NCBI GenBank assembly: GCA_006503535.1
Contig: QYRS01000007.1
Span: 1,302,001 to 1,366,000 of the forward strand
Source of the DNA: Arthrinium phaeospermum
Lineage: Eukaryota; Ascomycota; Sordariomycetes; Amphisphaeriales; Apiosporaceae
Direction: 5' to 3'
Length of the DNA: 64,000 nt
Of this stretch, positions 43,001 to 54,806 are shown piece by piece; positions within the stretch are counted from its first letter, which is position 1, and every line of letters begins with the position of its first letter. The notes below the pieces were generated by a model, which did not search any database, was not told the DNA's origin, and was given only the letters and a program-made list of their open reading frames with translations. The translations under genes and the position numbers were made by a program.

Positions 43001-44704
43001 GCACGCGCTCCAATGTTGATCATCGCGTCGAGTTGTCATTATTACATGTGTCTGCTACGTACATCCAGTTTGCCGGGGGTGGGGGAAGCTCTAGCACCTC
43101 TGGATTCTAGAAACCCCTAAGCTAAGAGATTGATCAATGGGACCACTTCTTCAATTCCATGTTCAAACGCGCACTAGAGGTTAGCTCGCGTTCTATATAT
43201 CACACTTCTGTGGCAATATCGAGAAGGTATTGACCTCTCGAAGTTTGGGAATTTGCAAGGCGCGTTGTTACACCTGGTTGCATGGTAACGTTATAGACAC
43301 AATCCTGTAAAGTAAATAAGAATGTTCTCTGCTTGCCTTCATCGTTCTTTATCCCATTCTAGAACGGGAGGTGTGATGGATGGCATGCATGCAGGTAAAC
43401 AAGGCAAGGGATTGCGAAGTGGGTTCGCAACATAAGCAGGCCCATCAATGTACCTTTCTGGGGCAGGAGAAAAAAAAGCCGAATCTTACCTATCCTGCTG
43501 TTGTCAAACAACCTGAGTCAAGTCCCACACGATGGCTGAAGGGGACTCGGGGCCATTGGCCTGGTGTAAGTTGGGCCATTATTGACACTGCTGCGTCAAA
43601 TCAAACATGAACCGAGAGCAGCAGCCGCCGCAATTTGGTGCGTTCCGTAATCCCGCGAGAAGTCGGCGCAATGTAAAGTGCGCATCTGCGGTGAGGTGTG
43701 GTGGTGTAGCTCGGCTAGTAGTACATACCTGTGAAAGATAAAAGGGTCAGTGGTCTGGTGGGAGGGCTTCTGGGAAGGCTCCTAATTGGTGATAAAGAAC
43801 CAGGTAGCCAGGTTCTAGTTGTAACCCCAGCAGGTCGCCTCGGAGCCAGCTCCAGTTGACTGGGTCACCAAGATCCTATGGTAACATCGCGCTGTTGCAG
43901 CTTTTCGCCCGCCCTGGTTAGTACCTCGTGGTCTTTGATATCCACCATAGCGTGATACATTCCCAGCTGTAGGGCAGAAGGTACCAGCTTTCTGTAGCGA
44001 CGTTCATGCCTGCCCGCTAACCCAGCTGTCTCTCTCCCCACCCTAAAGAGTAAGGGTTCCAAAGTTTAGCAAGGGGCGGCTGTTTGCTTGGCCCTTGGCT
44101 GGCTGTCGGGTTCTTCGAAAGACCCCGTCCGATCTTGGGTGGTGATTAAGTGCATACGAAAACGAAATTGACTGGGGAAGGGGGATGAGAAAAAAATAAT
44201 AGAGAATCTTGCAGTTCCTTTAAAACCATCCCGCAGCCCGCCCCGGCCCTGTCAACAACCGTTGGATAATCCTTGGTCTTGTTTCTGGCTTTCACCTCCT
44301 CGTTCCGTCGTCCTCGGCCCCCGTCCCGAAAACGAGAAGAACCCTTGGCTGGGCTTCTCTCAACAACACATACTTTCTTCACGTCGATCCTTGGTCTCCG
44401 TCATCCCCCCAACCTTATACCTTTAATATTTACCTGCCATACTTGGATTGCCTCTGGCTTCGTGTCACTAGGCTCTCCCGATCTGCGCCAACCGTAACCT
44501 TAATATAACCCTCGATTCTCTGCCGCCAAGCCAATTAGGAAGCTTCGACTTATACATAGCCGACCACAGTTTGGGTCTAATATCCCCGCTGTACCTCGAC
44601 CAAGACAGCCCGGCTGGAACCTGACTGGGAGTCAAACAAATATATCATACGTGCGCAACTTGCGCAGGGTGGGCGAGACCGATAAAAACACCTGACCGCG
44701 CGCA
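40074..44704. other. 4.6-kb gene-poor region
   Basis: I find no protein I can support. The longest frames (for example 41895-42173, with hydrophobic stretches) have no known domain. TACGGAGTA-type motifs occur near 41641 and 42693, and a CT microsatellite at 40187-40210. The last 430 bases are pyrimidine-rich and form the ABC-G transporter promoter and leader. It could contain highly degenerate mobile DNA, but I see no terminal repeats or transposase blocks. Confidence 0.45.
40187..40210. repeat. C/CT microsatellite
   Basis: A run of ten C followed by (TC)7, upstream of the dead beta-galactosidase gene. Confidence 0.9.
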
Positions 44705-47700
44705 ATGTCCATCGTGGGCAGTACGGCTTTCGCCAACTATGATCGCACCGCGAAAGCATCTGGTGCTCCACTAACAACGACAACATCGCACGACGGCATG
44801 GCAGGCGCCTCCACCGATCGAATGGAGGAAACAGCCGCGAGCGAAGCCACCCAGACGAACGCCACCTCTGTCACCGATGGCGAAAAGAAGGCCACGGATT
44901 CTGGCGACAGCGAGGAGGTCGAGCTCCACAGGCGCGAGTCCCTCGTGCAAGGCCTCGCTCGTCGCTTTACGTCGCAGTCCAATGTCGGCGGCACCCACGG
45001 CGGCAACCCCTTCTTGGATGCCGGAGGCGATTCTCCCTTGAATCCCGCGTCGTCTAACTTCAAAGCACGAACATGGGCGAAGGCCATTGTGGATATGGAC
45101 AAGGCTGGCTTCCGAAGTGCCGGAGTATGCTTCCAGAACCTCAATGTCCACGGATTTGGCGCTGCGACAGATTACCAGAAGGATGTCGCCAACGTTTGGC
45201 TTGAGTTGGTCGGTATGGCCCGGAAGGCCGCGGGACTCGCCAAGCCCCGAAAGATCGACATCTTGCGAAACTTCGATGGTGTGGTTCGCAAGGGAGAAAT
45301 GTTGGTGGTTTTGGGTCCTCCCGGTTCCGGTTGCTCGACCTTTCTGAAGACGATAGCTGGAGAGACTGATGGCATTTACGTCGGCGAGGATGCATATTTC
45401 AACTACCAGGGTGTCCCGGCCAAGGAGATGCACACGCACCACCGTGGTGAAGCTATCTACACTGCCGAAGTGGATGTGCACTTCCCCATGCTTACGGTGG
45501 GCGACACCCTGACTTTCGCCGCCCGAGCTCGTGCGCCGCGTCAGCTCCCGCCTGGAGTGAACAAGATGCAGTACGCAAACCACCTGCGTGATGTGACCAT
45601 GGCCATGTTTGGCATATCGCACACCATCAACACCCGTGTCGGAAACGAATACGTGAGAGGTGTCTCCGGAGGCGAGCGGAAACGTGTGACTATCTCGGAA
45701 GCTGCTCTCAGCCGCGCGCCTCTGCAGTGCTGGGACAACAGTACTCGAGGACTCGACAGTGCCAATGCTATTGAATTTTGCAGAACCCTCCGTATGCAGA
45801 CCGAACTGTTCGAGCACACCGCCTGCGTGTCGATCTACCAGGCTCCGCAGAGTGCCTACGACCTGTTTGATAAGGTTGCCGTGTTGTACGAAGGTTACCA
45901 GATCTTCTTTGGTCGCGCCAACCTGGCTCGGCAGTACTTTATCAACCTTGGCTTCGATTGCCCCGCGCGCCAAACAACCCCCGATTTCCTCACGTCAATG
46001 ACGAGTCCTCAAGAGCGAGTGATTCGCTCTGGATTTGAGGGTAGGGCCCCCCGTACTCCTGAGGAGTTCGCCACCGCATGGAAGAACAGTGCCGAGTATG
46101 AGGCTCTTCAAAGGGAAATCGAAGATTACAAGACCGAACACCCCCTGAACGGACCCGATGCCGAGGCATTCCGAGCTAGCAAAAGACAGGCGCAGGCCAA
46201 GGCTCAACGAGCAAAGTCCCCATACACGCTTTCCTACGTGCAGCAGGTCAACCTCTGCTTGTGGCGTGGCTTCCGTCGGCTAATCGGAGATCCATCCATC
46301 ACGATAGGTTCCCTGATCGGCAACACGATCATGGGTCTCATTATCGGCAGTGTCTACTACAACCTACAGCCTGTTGCGTCCAGCTTCTTCCAGCGTGGAG
46401 CTCTGCTCTTCTTCGCCTGTCTCACCAATGCCTTTGCTTCTGCCCTTGAAGTAAGTACCCCTCAGAGTCTGATCCAGACGTGCTATTGACTGACAACGAA
46501 TTAATTAGATCCTCACCCTGTATGCCCAACGTCCCATTGTCGAAAAGCAGAGCCGTTACGCCATGTATCATCCCTCTGCGGAAGCTGTCGCCTCTATGAT
46601 TACCGATTTGCCGTACAAGATCATGAACACCATCGTCTACAACCTGATATTGTACTTCATGACAAACCTTCGACGCGAGGCTGGCGCGTTCTTCTTCTTC
46701 TTGTTGATATCATTCTCTGTCGTGCTTGCAATGAGTATGATTTTCCGGACAATCGCTTCGTCCTCGAGAACCCTATCACAGGCTATGGTACCGGCAGCCA
46801 TCCTCATTCTCGCTTTGGTTATTTTCACTGGTTTCGTCATTCAAATCGACTACATGCTCGGTTGGTGTCGATGGATCAACTGGCTCGATCCGCTAGCCTA
46901 CGCCTTTGAAGCGCTTATGGCCAACGAGTTCCACGGTCGCCAATTCGAATGTGATGCTAAGCTGCAAGTCCCTGCCCCTTTCCCGGCCGACAGCCCTTAC
47001 GCCAGCCCTGACCTTGGTCCGTTGAATCGCGTCTGCAATTCTGTGGGATCAGTTGCTGGCCAGAGCTTCGTTGATGGTGACGTCTACCTTGCCAAGTCCT
47101 TCCGGTACTATTGGAGCAACCGTTGGAGAAACTTCGGCATTGTTCTCTGCTTCATTACTTTCTTCCTTCTCGTTTACATGATTACGGCCGAGCTCATTTC
47201 TGCAAAGAAGTCAAAGGGTGAAGTCCTTCTCTTCCGCCGGGGCCACAAGCCTGCCCAGTTCAAAGAAAAGAAGGGTGACGATGAGGAAGGCATGATGCGC
47301 GTTGGCCCCACTGCCACGAACGAGAGAGCCACTGCAACTGACAGGGACAATACCGCCATGATCCAGGAATCTTCAAGTGTCTTCCACTGGAGTAATGTCT
47401 GCTACGATGTCAAGATTAAGAGTGAAACGCGTCGCATTCTCGATCATGTTGATGGATGGGTCAAACCGGGCACGCTTACTGCGCTGATGGGTGTTTCCGG
47501 TGCAGGCAAAACCACCCTCTTGGATGCCCTAGCCAGCCGTATCAAGATGGGTGTGATTACTGGCGAGATGCTTGTTGATGGACATCTTCGCGACAACTCG
47601 TTCCAGCGCAAGACGGGCTACGTTCAGCAACAGGATCTCCACTTGGCTACTACCACAGTTCGCGAGGCCCTGAATTTCTCTGCCCTCATGCGCCAGCCCG

Positions 47701-49460
47701 CCGAGACACCTCGCGCCGAGAAGCTTGCCTATGTGGACGAGGTTATCAAGCTGCTGGATATGCAAGAGTATGCCGATGCTGTTGTTGGTGTTCTCGGCGA
47801 AGGTCTCAATGTTGAGCAGCGAAAGCGTCTCACCATTGGTGTGGAGCTTGCTGCCAAACCGCCACTGTTGTTGTTTGTCGACGAGCCTACCTCGGGTCTC
47901 GACTCGCAAACGTCGTGGGCTATCCTGGACCTCCTCGAGAAGCTTACGAAGGCGGGCCAAGCCATTCTTTGCACTATCCATCAGCCATCCGCCATGCTCT
48001 TCCAACGCTTTGATCGACTCCTTTTCCTTGCCAAGGGCGGCAAGACCGTTTACTTTGGCGACATTGGCGAGAACTCGGCGGTTATGACCTCGTACTTTGA
48101 GAAACACGGCGCGCCTGCCTGTCCACATGATGCCAACCCCGCCGAATGGATGTTGGACGCCATCGGTGCTGCTCCAGGAAGTCACACTGAGGTCGATTGG
48201 TTCCAGACCTGGCACGACAGCGACGAATATGCCGATGTTCAGGCTGAACTGCAGCGACTGAAGGATGAGGCTTCGACTGGTCCACCACCCACTGAGGACA
48301 ACACTTCGTATCGGGAGTTCGCCGCGCCATTCCATGTTCAACTTAAGGAGACGACCCACCGTGTCTTCCAGCAATACTGGCGCACGCCGAACTACATATA
48401 CTCCAAGGCCCTTCTTAACACCCTTGTCGCGCTTTTTGTTGGTTTCATTTTCTACAATGCGCCCAACACCGTCCAGGGCATGCAAAACCAGAGTTTTGCC
48501 ATCTTCCAACTGCTTACTGTCTTCGGCCAAATGGTACAACAAACCATGCCTCACTTCGTTGTCCAACGCGATTTGTACGAGGTCCGCGAACAGCCCTCGA
48601 AGGTTTACAGCTGGAAGGTTTTCATGCTTTCCCAGATCATTGTCGAGCTTCCTTGGAATACCCTCATGGCCGTCATTATGTACTTCTGCTGGTACTATCC
48701 GGTCGGCCTGTACAAGAATGCTGCTGCTGCCGACCAGGTCACCGAGCGAGGTGCTCTCATGTTCCTCCTCATCCTGGCCTTCATGCTCTTCACCTCGACG
48801 TTTACCGACATGATCATCGCCATGTTCGAGACGGCTGAATCGGGCGGTAACATGGCCAACGTTCTTTTCATGCTGTGTCTCATCTTCTGTGGTGTCCTCG
48901 CCCGGCCTGATACCCTGCCCCGGTTCTGGATCTTCATGTACCGCGTGTCTCCTTTTACGTACCTGATCAACGCTATGCTCTCGGTCTCGATTGCGAACAC
49001 CGAGGTCTTCTGCGCGGATAACGAGTTTCTGCTCTTTGAGGCCCCGAAGGGCCAGGACTGCGGTACCTACCTGGGACCTTGGATTCAGGAGGCGGGCGGC
49101 TACTTGGAAAGCAACACGACGAGCCAGTGCCGGTTCTGCCCCATCAAGGATACCAACAAGTACCTCGAGCAGGTCGGCTCCAACTACGACGACCGGTGGC
49201 GCAACTTTGGCATCATGTGGGCGTTTATCGTCTTCAACATCTTCGGCGCCCTGTTCTTCTACTGGCTCGTCCGCGTGCCCAAGGGCGCCAAGAAGGAGAA
49301 GCTCGGCAACAACAACTTCCAGAAGACGAACTCGCGGGCTTCCAAGACCTCGCGGGCGGACGGAGGAAGGTCGCTCAAGACCACCCCGTCGCACGTGGCG
49401 GCGCCGGATTCATCCAAAGCCGGACCTTCAACGGGCGAGAAAGAAACCAGCGCTACTTAG
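44705..49460 (+). CDS. PDR-type ABC-G multidrug transporter
   Basis: Exon 1 is 44705-46450 and exon 2 is 46509-49460. The 58-nt intron (GTAAGT...TTAATTAG) is in phase, giving 1565 aa in the reverse (NBD-TMD)2 order of pleiotropic drug resistance pumps. NBD1 has the typical degenerate PDR Walker [10 protein letters not shown] (about 202-210), signature VSGGERKR (about 318) and Walker B-like [12 protein letters not shown] (about 338). TMD1 spans the intron. NBD2 has canonical Walker [10 protein letters not shown] (about 909), a degenerate signature [15 protein letters not shown] (about 1013) and Walker [15 protein letters not shown] (about 1034). TMD2 follows, with a large Cys-containing extracellular loop before the last helix. 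The plasma membrane is the expected site; substrates are lipophilic drugs or plant compounds by family. The N-terminal 90 residues are Thr/Ser/Glu-rich. The frame is clean over 4.7 kb. Confidence 0.96.
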
Positions 49461-50344
49461 ATGTCTGTACCTCGTCCACACGTTTTTTCTCCCCTCCCTG
49501 GATATATCTCTGGATAACAGGAAGTTCTTGGGGCGACATGCCCAAAAACATCTAGTATAATTTATGTACGAACGAAATGAGCCATGATGCTGTGGCTTGC
49601 TTGTACAAACCATTTGGTGTACACAATTTGGGACACCTTCTGCCTGTTCGCGTTGGAGAGAATTTGGGTGCACTCATTCTCCTACTTACTACATAGACGT
49701 CTGTATATAGCATAGCACTGTCGCAAGCCTATGAAAATTAATAGATTTCTGTCCCCAGACAACAAACAGCATTACGTCCCTCATCAAGTAGAGAACTGGA
49801 TCTGAACGGTCTGCGATCAATCCGCTTACCGTGAAAGAAAATGCTACGAAACAGATAACAGTAAGCCTACCATTTATCTCGATGTGACTGCTTTTTCAGA
49901 TATCTCAAGCCGTAGATTGAGTGTTTGAAGTCAATGATTGGGTGTTGCCCAGCCGATGCTGAAATTGAAGCAAGCAAGGGGTCCTTCCTTGGCCCCACCA
50001 GGATCTCCCATGTCGGTGCGTTTGCTGAGCGGACGATCCATGGCTAACAGGAGGTACTTGCCTTTTATGGGGAACACTCCCCTTTTGCCAGGTACATTGA
50101 GTTATTGGTGCTCCCTAGGAGAGTCCGACACTCAAACGTGAACCTCGAGAAAGCCACCACCTCGCCCACCAGCGTTTCAGGGCCACCTTTCAAACTACAT
50201 CATACTTTATTTCCCACCCCAGTGCTTCACGTGCGGCGCTGCAATTGAGCTCAGCATTCACTTATCGCAGGCTCAATTGGAAGAGCCGCCGCCGCCACTA
50301 CCACTGTCACTGTCACTGCCAGCACTGCCAGCACTGCTCTCAAG
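49461..50344. other. intergenic
   Basis: This is the 3' flank of the ABC-G gene and the 5' region of the RNase H-like gene, whose leader has CCGCCGCC and CACTGCCAGCACTGC short repeats near 50287-50338. I see no gene. Confidence 0.45.
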
Positions 50345-51241
50345 ATGGCGAACCAAAGCATAGCCTTCGTCGCCGCCTCCAAGGACAAGCGCCAGATCCG
50401 CCGCCGCCTGGGCCGCCGCGTCAACGTCAAGCCGGCCCGCATCTTCGTGCCCCAGAACCCGGGCGAGACCCCGGAGCACCACTTCCCCCAGCAGGCCGTC
50501 TACCGGCTCCAGAACCCGGGCCCCCGCTTCGTCAACCGCTACGACAGCAAGGAGATCCTCATGGTGGTCGGCGGCAGCGTCCTGAAGACGGAGCGCGGCG
50601 ACGCCAACGGCGGCTGCAGCTTCGTCTACAAGGGCGGTGCCGCCGCCGCCGAACCCGCCGTCGGCGGCGGCACCGCCTACATGCTGGGCAACTACCAGGT
50701 CAGCGGGCCGCCCGCCAAGGCGACGACGACGTTCCCGTACATGAACGACGGGTCGTGCCGGGACGTGGGCGGCATCATCGCGTTCCGGCTCGAGGACAAG
50801 GGGCCGGGCGGGGAGGCGGCGGACCCGACGAGCAACCGGGCCAAGATGCGGGCCGTCATCGCGGCGCTCGAGTTCCGCAACTGGGCCGACGAGGGCTGGC
50901 GCTCCATCGTCATCGCCACGGACCTCTTGTACGTGGTCCGGGGCGCGACCGAGTGGCTGCCCCGCTGGGTGCAGCAGCGCTGGAAGAAAAGCGGCGGCAA
51001 CGGCGGCAAGCGCGTCGCCAACCGCGACCTCTGGGAGGAGATGCAGGGCATCATCGACCGGCTGCGCGAGAGCGGCACCGAGGTCGCCTTCTGGTACATT
51101 CGCCCGCGCGCCCTGGCGCTCAAGGGCTCCGGGCTGGCGCACGACGCCCTCGAGGCGGCGAGGAAGGCGGCTTATCGCGAGCCTGACATTTGCACGGAGG
51201 AGTTTACCAGGTTCTGCGAGATTGACTTGGACATATGGTGA
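50345..51241 (+). CDS. RNase H-fold protein with most catalytic residues lost
   Basis: A 298-aa single exon with very GC-rich codons. The fold is recognised from GGCSFVYKG (beta strands), TSNRAKMRAVIAALEFRNW, SIVIATDLLYVVRGATEWL, VANRDLWEEMQ and the late helix. In active fungal RNase H-like proteins of this type the first strand carries Asp (YTDGAC), the helix carries Glu (SNRAELRAV), and the third site is Asp in ATDSEYV. Here the first strand reads ILMVVGGSVL with no Asp and the helix Glu is Lys (NRAKMRAV); only the third Asp (IATDLLYV) remains. The C-terminal HNxxAD block is replaced by SGLAHDALEAA. It may bind nucleic acid without cutting. The N-terminus (about 1-70) is basic and contains RRRLGRRVNVKPAR. 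The ATG at 50345 has a good context. Confidence 0.75.
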   Translation: MANQSIAFVAASKDKRQIRRRLGRRVNVKPARIFVPQNPGETPEHHFPQQAVYRLQNPGPRFVNRYDSKEILMVVGGSVLKTERGDANGGCSFVYKGGAAAAEPAVGGGTAYMLGNYQVSGPPAKATTTFPYMNDGSCRDVGGIIAFRLEDKGPGGEAADPTSNRAKMRAVIAALEFRNWADEGWRSIVIATDLLYVVRGATEWLPRWVQQRWKKSGGNGGKRVANRDLWEEMQGIIDRLRESGTEVAFWYIRPRALALKGSGLAHDALEAARKAAYREPDICTEEFTRFCEIDLDIW

Positions 51242-52398
51242 GAAGCAATGGATGGGTATTGTGAGGAGATATCTTCTTGGCCTTGGTTACTTTATGGCTT
51301 CTCGGATGCGCTTGGATTGCTTTTCTGCTGGGTTTCTATTTTTCTGTATGATAGAGAGTGTGTGCGAGTACAAGATGGGACGGGAATTATCGTCGATTTG
51401 TATAACTATTTGTAATTATTACCGGCGTCTTTCACCCATTCAGGTTTCCGATCAAGTGCTATATCATTATTTGTATTTAGTTGAGTGTGATATAAAAATA
51501 GAGGATGGCTCTCATCCGATGAGTTTATAAAACATCATAGAGCATGGTTTCATAGACTGACTCTTTTTTTTCTCTCTGTTCATATTCGGCCATGGTTGGG
51601 TCGGGTCAGCCCTGTGGTGTGGTTACCTGCCGGCATCCGGCTTGGCGTGGGCGTGGGGTGGAGAGCGATTGTCCCGATTTCATGATGACGAAGCTGCCTT
51701 GCCGTCCAACGTTCCACAGCCCCCCCAAACTAGGCTTCGCCAAACAAACAAGCCCCCCGGATCTGCCTGGTTTGGAGGAACACCGCGGATCTTGGCTTGT
51801 ATCATCCATTCCCTATGCTGCTCGTAGGCCTATCGGGGCAGGCGGCCGTGATTGGTCGGACGCCGCTTGACCCATGACTTTTTGGGCGTCATGACAGCAT
51901 TCGGGAAACCTTAGATTTACCCTGCCCCGTCATAGCGACTGCTTGATGGCCGCATAGCCGCATCTCCCTGGGAGTCGGGCGAGTCAACCTCCCACACACG
52001 CAAGGGAGGGCTCCCAAAGAAAAGCCCCAGCGGTCAAGTGTCTTGTCTTGTGTGGCACAGAGGCTGTCCATCAGAGAGTATCCTGTTTTTTTTTTTCTTC
52101 CTCGATCGCTGCGCCAAGATAATCGGAGTTTGCGCCGCGTAACAAAGACTGGGAATGTCTCCTTGTAAGCCTGCTCAGCCAAGAACCACTACGTAATGCT
52201 GCTTCGACGTTTGCATACATAACACGCCCTCGCATCCAACCTGCCAGCCACATTCCAACCAATATTCTCTTTCAGATTAAAGAAATTATACCATTATATT
52301 TCCAGTCAAATAAATCTTTTTTGACCTTATTGCAAATTTACACATACGTCGAACCAGATCATACAACAACAGCCAAGCCACCAGATATAGACATCATT
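51242..52398. other. intergenic
   Basis: No gene is seen. There is a T-rich run near 52086-52097. The right end, AT-rich around 52260-52340, is the upstream region of the small membrane protein gene. Confidence 0.45.
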
Positions 52399-52962
52399 AT
52401 GTCTCAACTAGCCGCAAGAGCTGCTAGTACAGCAAATGTACGTTAAGATCGGGCTACTCGCCTGCCCTGTGTCCACCTCATCATGAAGGCGCATTTCCGC
52501 TGACTTTTCCACCCTCTCCTACAGCTCCTAGCCCGCCAATACTACAACCAGCCCAATGGGCGCACACGCCGCAACCGCCTCGCCCGGGGCGCCATCGCCG
52601 GCATCGTCATCGCCGCCGTCGTCTTCCTCTCCTTCCTGTTCCTAGTCTGCTTCTGCTGCCGTCGGCGGCGCAGAAGGGCCGCCATGCCGCCCCAGCAGCA
52701 CTACACGGGCGGCGGCGGCTACCCGCCACCCCAGCAAAACGGGGGCGGCATGATGGGCGGCCTGGGCGGCCTGCTCGGCAAGTTCAAGGGCGGTAACGGG
52801 GGTGGAGGAGGCGCCCAGTACGGCGGTTACAACCAGCAGCAGCACGCGCCGCCCATGGGTCACGTTGGCGGTCAGCAGGGCGGCTACGGCTACGGGCCCG
52901 GTCAGGAGGCGGGTTACGGCGGGGGCGGCTATCCTGCACCGCCTCCCAATACGTACCGCTAA
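52399..52962 (+). CDS. small single-pass membrane protein with Gly/Tyr-rich tail
   Basis: Exon 1 is 52399-52437 (13 codons) and exon 2 is 52525-52962. The 87-nt intron (GTACGT...CCTACAG) is in phase, giving 158 aa. A short N-terminus with Arg residues precedes one transmembrane helix (AIAGIVIAAVVFLSFLFLVCF) that ends in Cys residues, CFCC, possibly palmitoylated, and RRRRRR. The rest is a Gly/Tyr/Gln/Pro-rich low-complexity tail (GGYPPPQQNGGG, GGYGYGPGQ). Positive residues flank both ends of the helix, so topology is unclear, but the larger basic cluster favours a cytosolic tail. Many ascomycetes have such proteins; function is unknown. Confidence 0.78.
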
Positions 52963-53470
52963 AGGGCCACGAGCATGTAGTTGGCGTGGATTGGCTGTGA
53001 GGCAAAATATATGGAAGTTTGGGTAACCAACTGGTCGAGGAAAGGGGTCGAGGCAAAGTGGACGTGTTAATTTTGTACGACGTTGTATATACCCAGAACA
53101 AGAATGATAATGAGTAATACGAAACATAAAACTATCTATTAGAGCCGTCGCCAACCATACTATTATTCACTGCTCTTCGTCATCATTGACTTGGTCCGTA
53201 ACCCCTAATATGTTTCTACCTATATTGACCAGGAGAATCGATCGACCAAGTCGGAAGGGGGAAAATCTTCACGCTCGCAAAGTAAGTACTTCTTGGATTA
53301 GACACTCTTCAATGTGCCCTTATCTATCCTCTCTTTGCAGGAAAGAAACAAACGTAAAAGTCTTTTTTTATACATATCCTCGCTCAACTGACCCATTGAA
53401 CGTGTGCGGGCATGAGCAGCGTTGCATCGTATTGCCATCGCCGCTCCTCACGCGGTCAAGTACACGAATC
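52963..53470. other. convergent 3' flanks
   Basis: A 508-base gap between the small membrane protein gene and the minus-strand esterase gene. I see nothing else. Confidence 0.5.
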
Positions 53471-54806
53471 TCAGCAGACGTTTGGCCCCCTTGCCAGCGC
53501 CGCGGCGACCTGCTCCGCCACCACGTCGTGCACGGGATAGGTCGGGTGCAGGTTGTTCAGCCAAAAGTACTCGTTGACCGCGACACCGCAGGCGGGATCC
53601 AACGTGTCCTGGTTGGGCGTTCCACTGGAGGAGAAAGAAGTCAGTCAGCATAGGCACTTTAAGCAAGCCCGGAATCCCAGCGCTTATACCCTCCCAGAGA
53701 AAGGGGGTTGTGACGTGACTCGCAACCGAAGCCAAAATCCCCCGCTGGTTCGAGCGGGAAAGACGCATGTTACTACTCACTTCTGATAAGCCGCGCAGAA
53801 CCCCGTCGTGTTGGCATAGCCCGCCGTCGCCTCATACGCCGCCGGCCGGTCCAGGACCTCGGTAAACAAAGCATGAACATCGTACGTCCAGACATTGGCC
53901 TTCCCTTTCTCTCCCTCCCCGACCCCTCCTCCGCGGCGAGGTCCGCAGCCAGCGCCGCCGTCAACGCGTTGAACGCCGCGATGTCGGCCGCCTCCCGCTC
54001 GACCGCCGCGGCCCCCTGCCCCACCGTCAGCGGGCTGCGGTCGACGGGCGGCACGTTGAGGAAGAGGAAGTGGCGGGCGCCGGCGTCGCGGTAGAGGCGG
54101 CGCACGACGTCGGCGTAGACGGCGAAGATCTGGCGGTTCAGGGCGGGGGTGTCGTCTTGCCAGTACGAGTTGCCGACGTCGTTGATGCCGATCCAGAAGG
54201 CGAAGAGGGAGTCGCCGCCGGTCCATTGGTTGGAAGAGGAGGCGTAGGTGGGGAGGAACACGTCTTGGACCTGCTGCTTGACCGACAGGACCTCGGGCTT
54301 GTACGGCTTCACGAGGGCCGAGTCCACCGTCGCGCCGCCGACGGCTAGGTTGTAGGTCTGCAGGAGCGAGGCGTTGTACTTGACCGTCAGGTAGTCGACC
54401 CAGTTGGGCCCGTTGGAGGACGTGTAGCCCGGGTAGCCCGGGTTCCCCAGCGGGTTGGTCGGGGAAGGCTGTGTCAACGTATGATCGAACCCTTCACCCC
54501 TGGGTCAGTTATCCATGCTCTCTTTTATAGGGGGCAGTATATTTTCGCTGACCTGTTGTTGTATAGCTATCGCCACTGTTGTTCTGGTCAGTACATCGAA
54601 TTCAGAGGGAGAGTTCAAATGAAAGCATGTTGGTTGGGCTGAGTGAGGCGCAAGGTGACGAACAATACGAATGCGTGTTTGATCCCGTTCCAGCCTGGCC
54701 ACTCAGACGAAGCCGTGCATCTGGGCTTCAGGTGCGAGGGAGCCGACGCTGCCGTCGTAGCCAGCAGAGCCAGGAGAAACTGCGACCGAAATACGGAAGG
54801 CATCAT
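53471..54806 (-). CDS. secreted SGNH/GDSL esterase (CE16-like) with a 23-nt microexon
   Basis: Four inferred exons on the minus strand: 54806-54664, 54575-54553, 54491-53781 and 53624-53471, about 343 aa. Exon 1 gives a signal peptide (MMPSVFRSQFLLALLATTAAS) and WPGWNGIKHAFVF. The 23-nt exon 2 carries the nucleophile block GDSYTTT. Exon 3 has GGATVDSAL, SLFAFWIGINDVGNSYW (oxyanion Asn) and LFLNVPPVDRSP. Exon 4 carries the terminal Asp-His part LHPTYPVHDVV. Members deacetylate plant cell-wall sugars. The junctions are in phase except that exon 3 changes frame in a G-rich stretch near 53910: one missing base separates AAEEGS from ANVWTYDVHALF. All catalytic blocks are present, so an active gene with a consensus error is plausible. 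Confidence 0.82.

Noticed and set aside
40074..44704. Possible degenerate transposon in the gene-poor stretch
   Set aside because: I found no terminal inverted or long terminal repeats and no transposase or reverse-transcriptase blocks.
44771..45973. 400-codon minus-strand frame opposite ABC-G exon 1
   Set aside because: It is a shadow of the real gene, with no signal, domain or splice structure.
47529..49394. Long minus-strand reading frame (about 620 codons) opposite the ABC-G transporter
   Set aside because: It is antisense to a clear transporter and follows its codon periodicity; it has no domain of its own.
50273..51142. 289-codon minus-strand and 313-codon plus-strand frames over the RNase H-like gene
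   Set aside because: GC-rich sequence opens all frames; their composition (Arg/Pro or Ala/Val/Asp runs) is typical of shadows.
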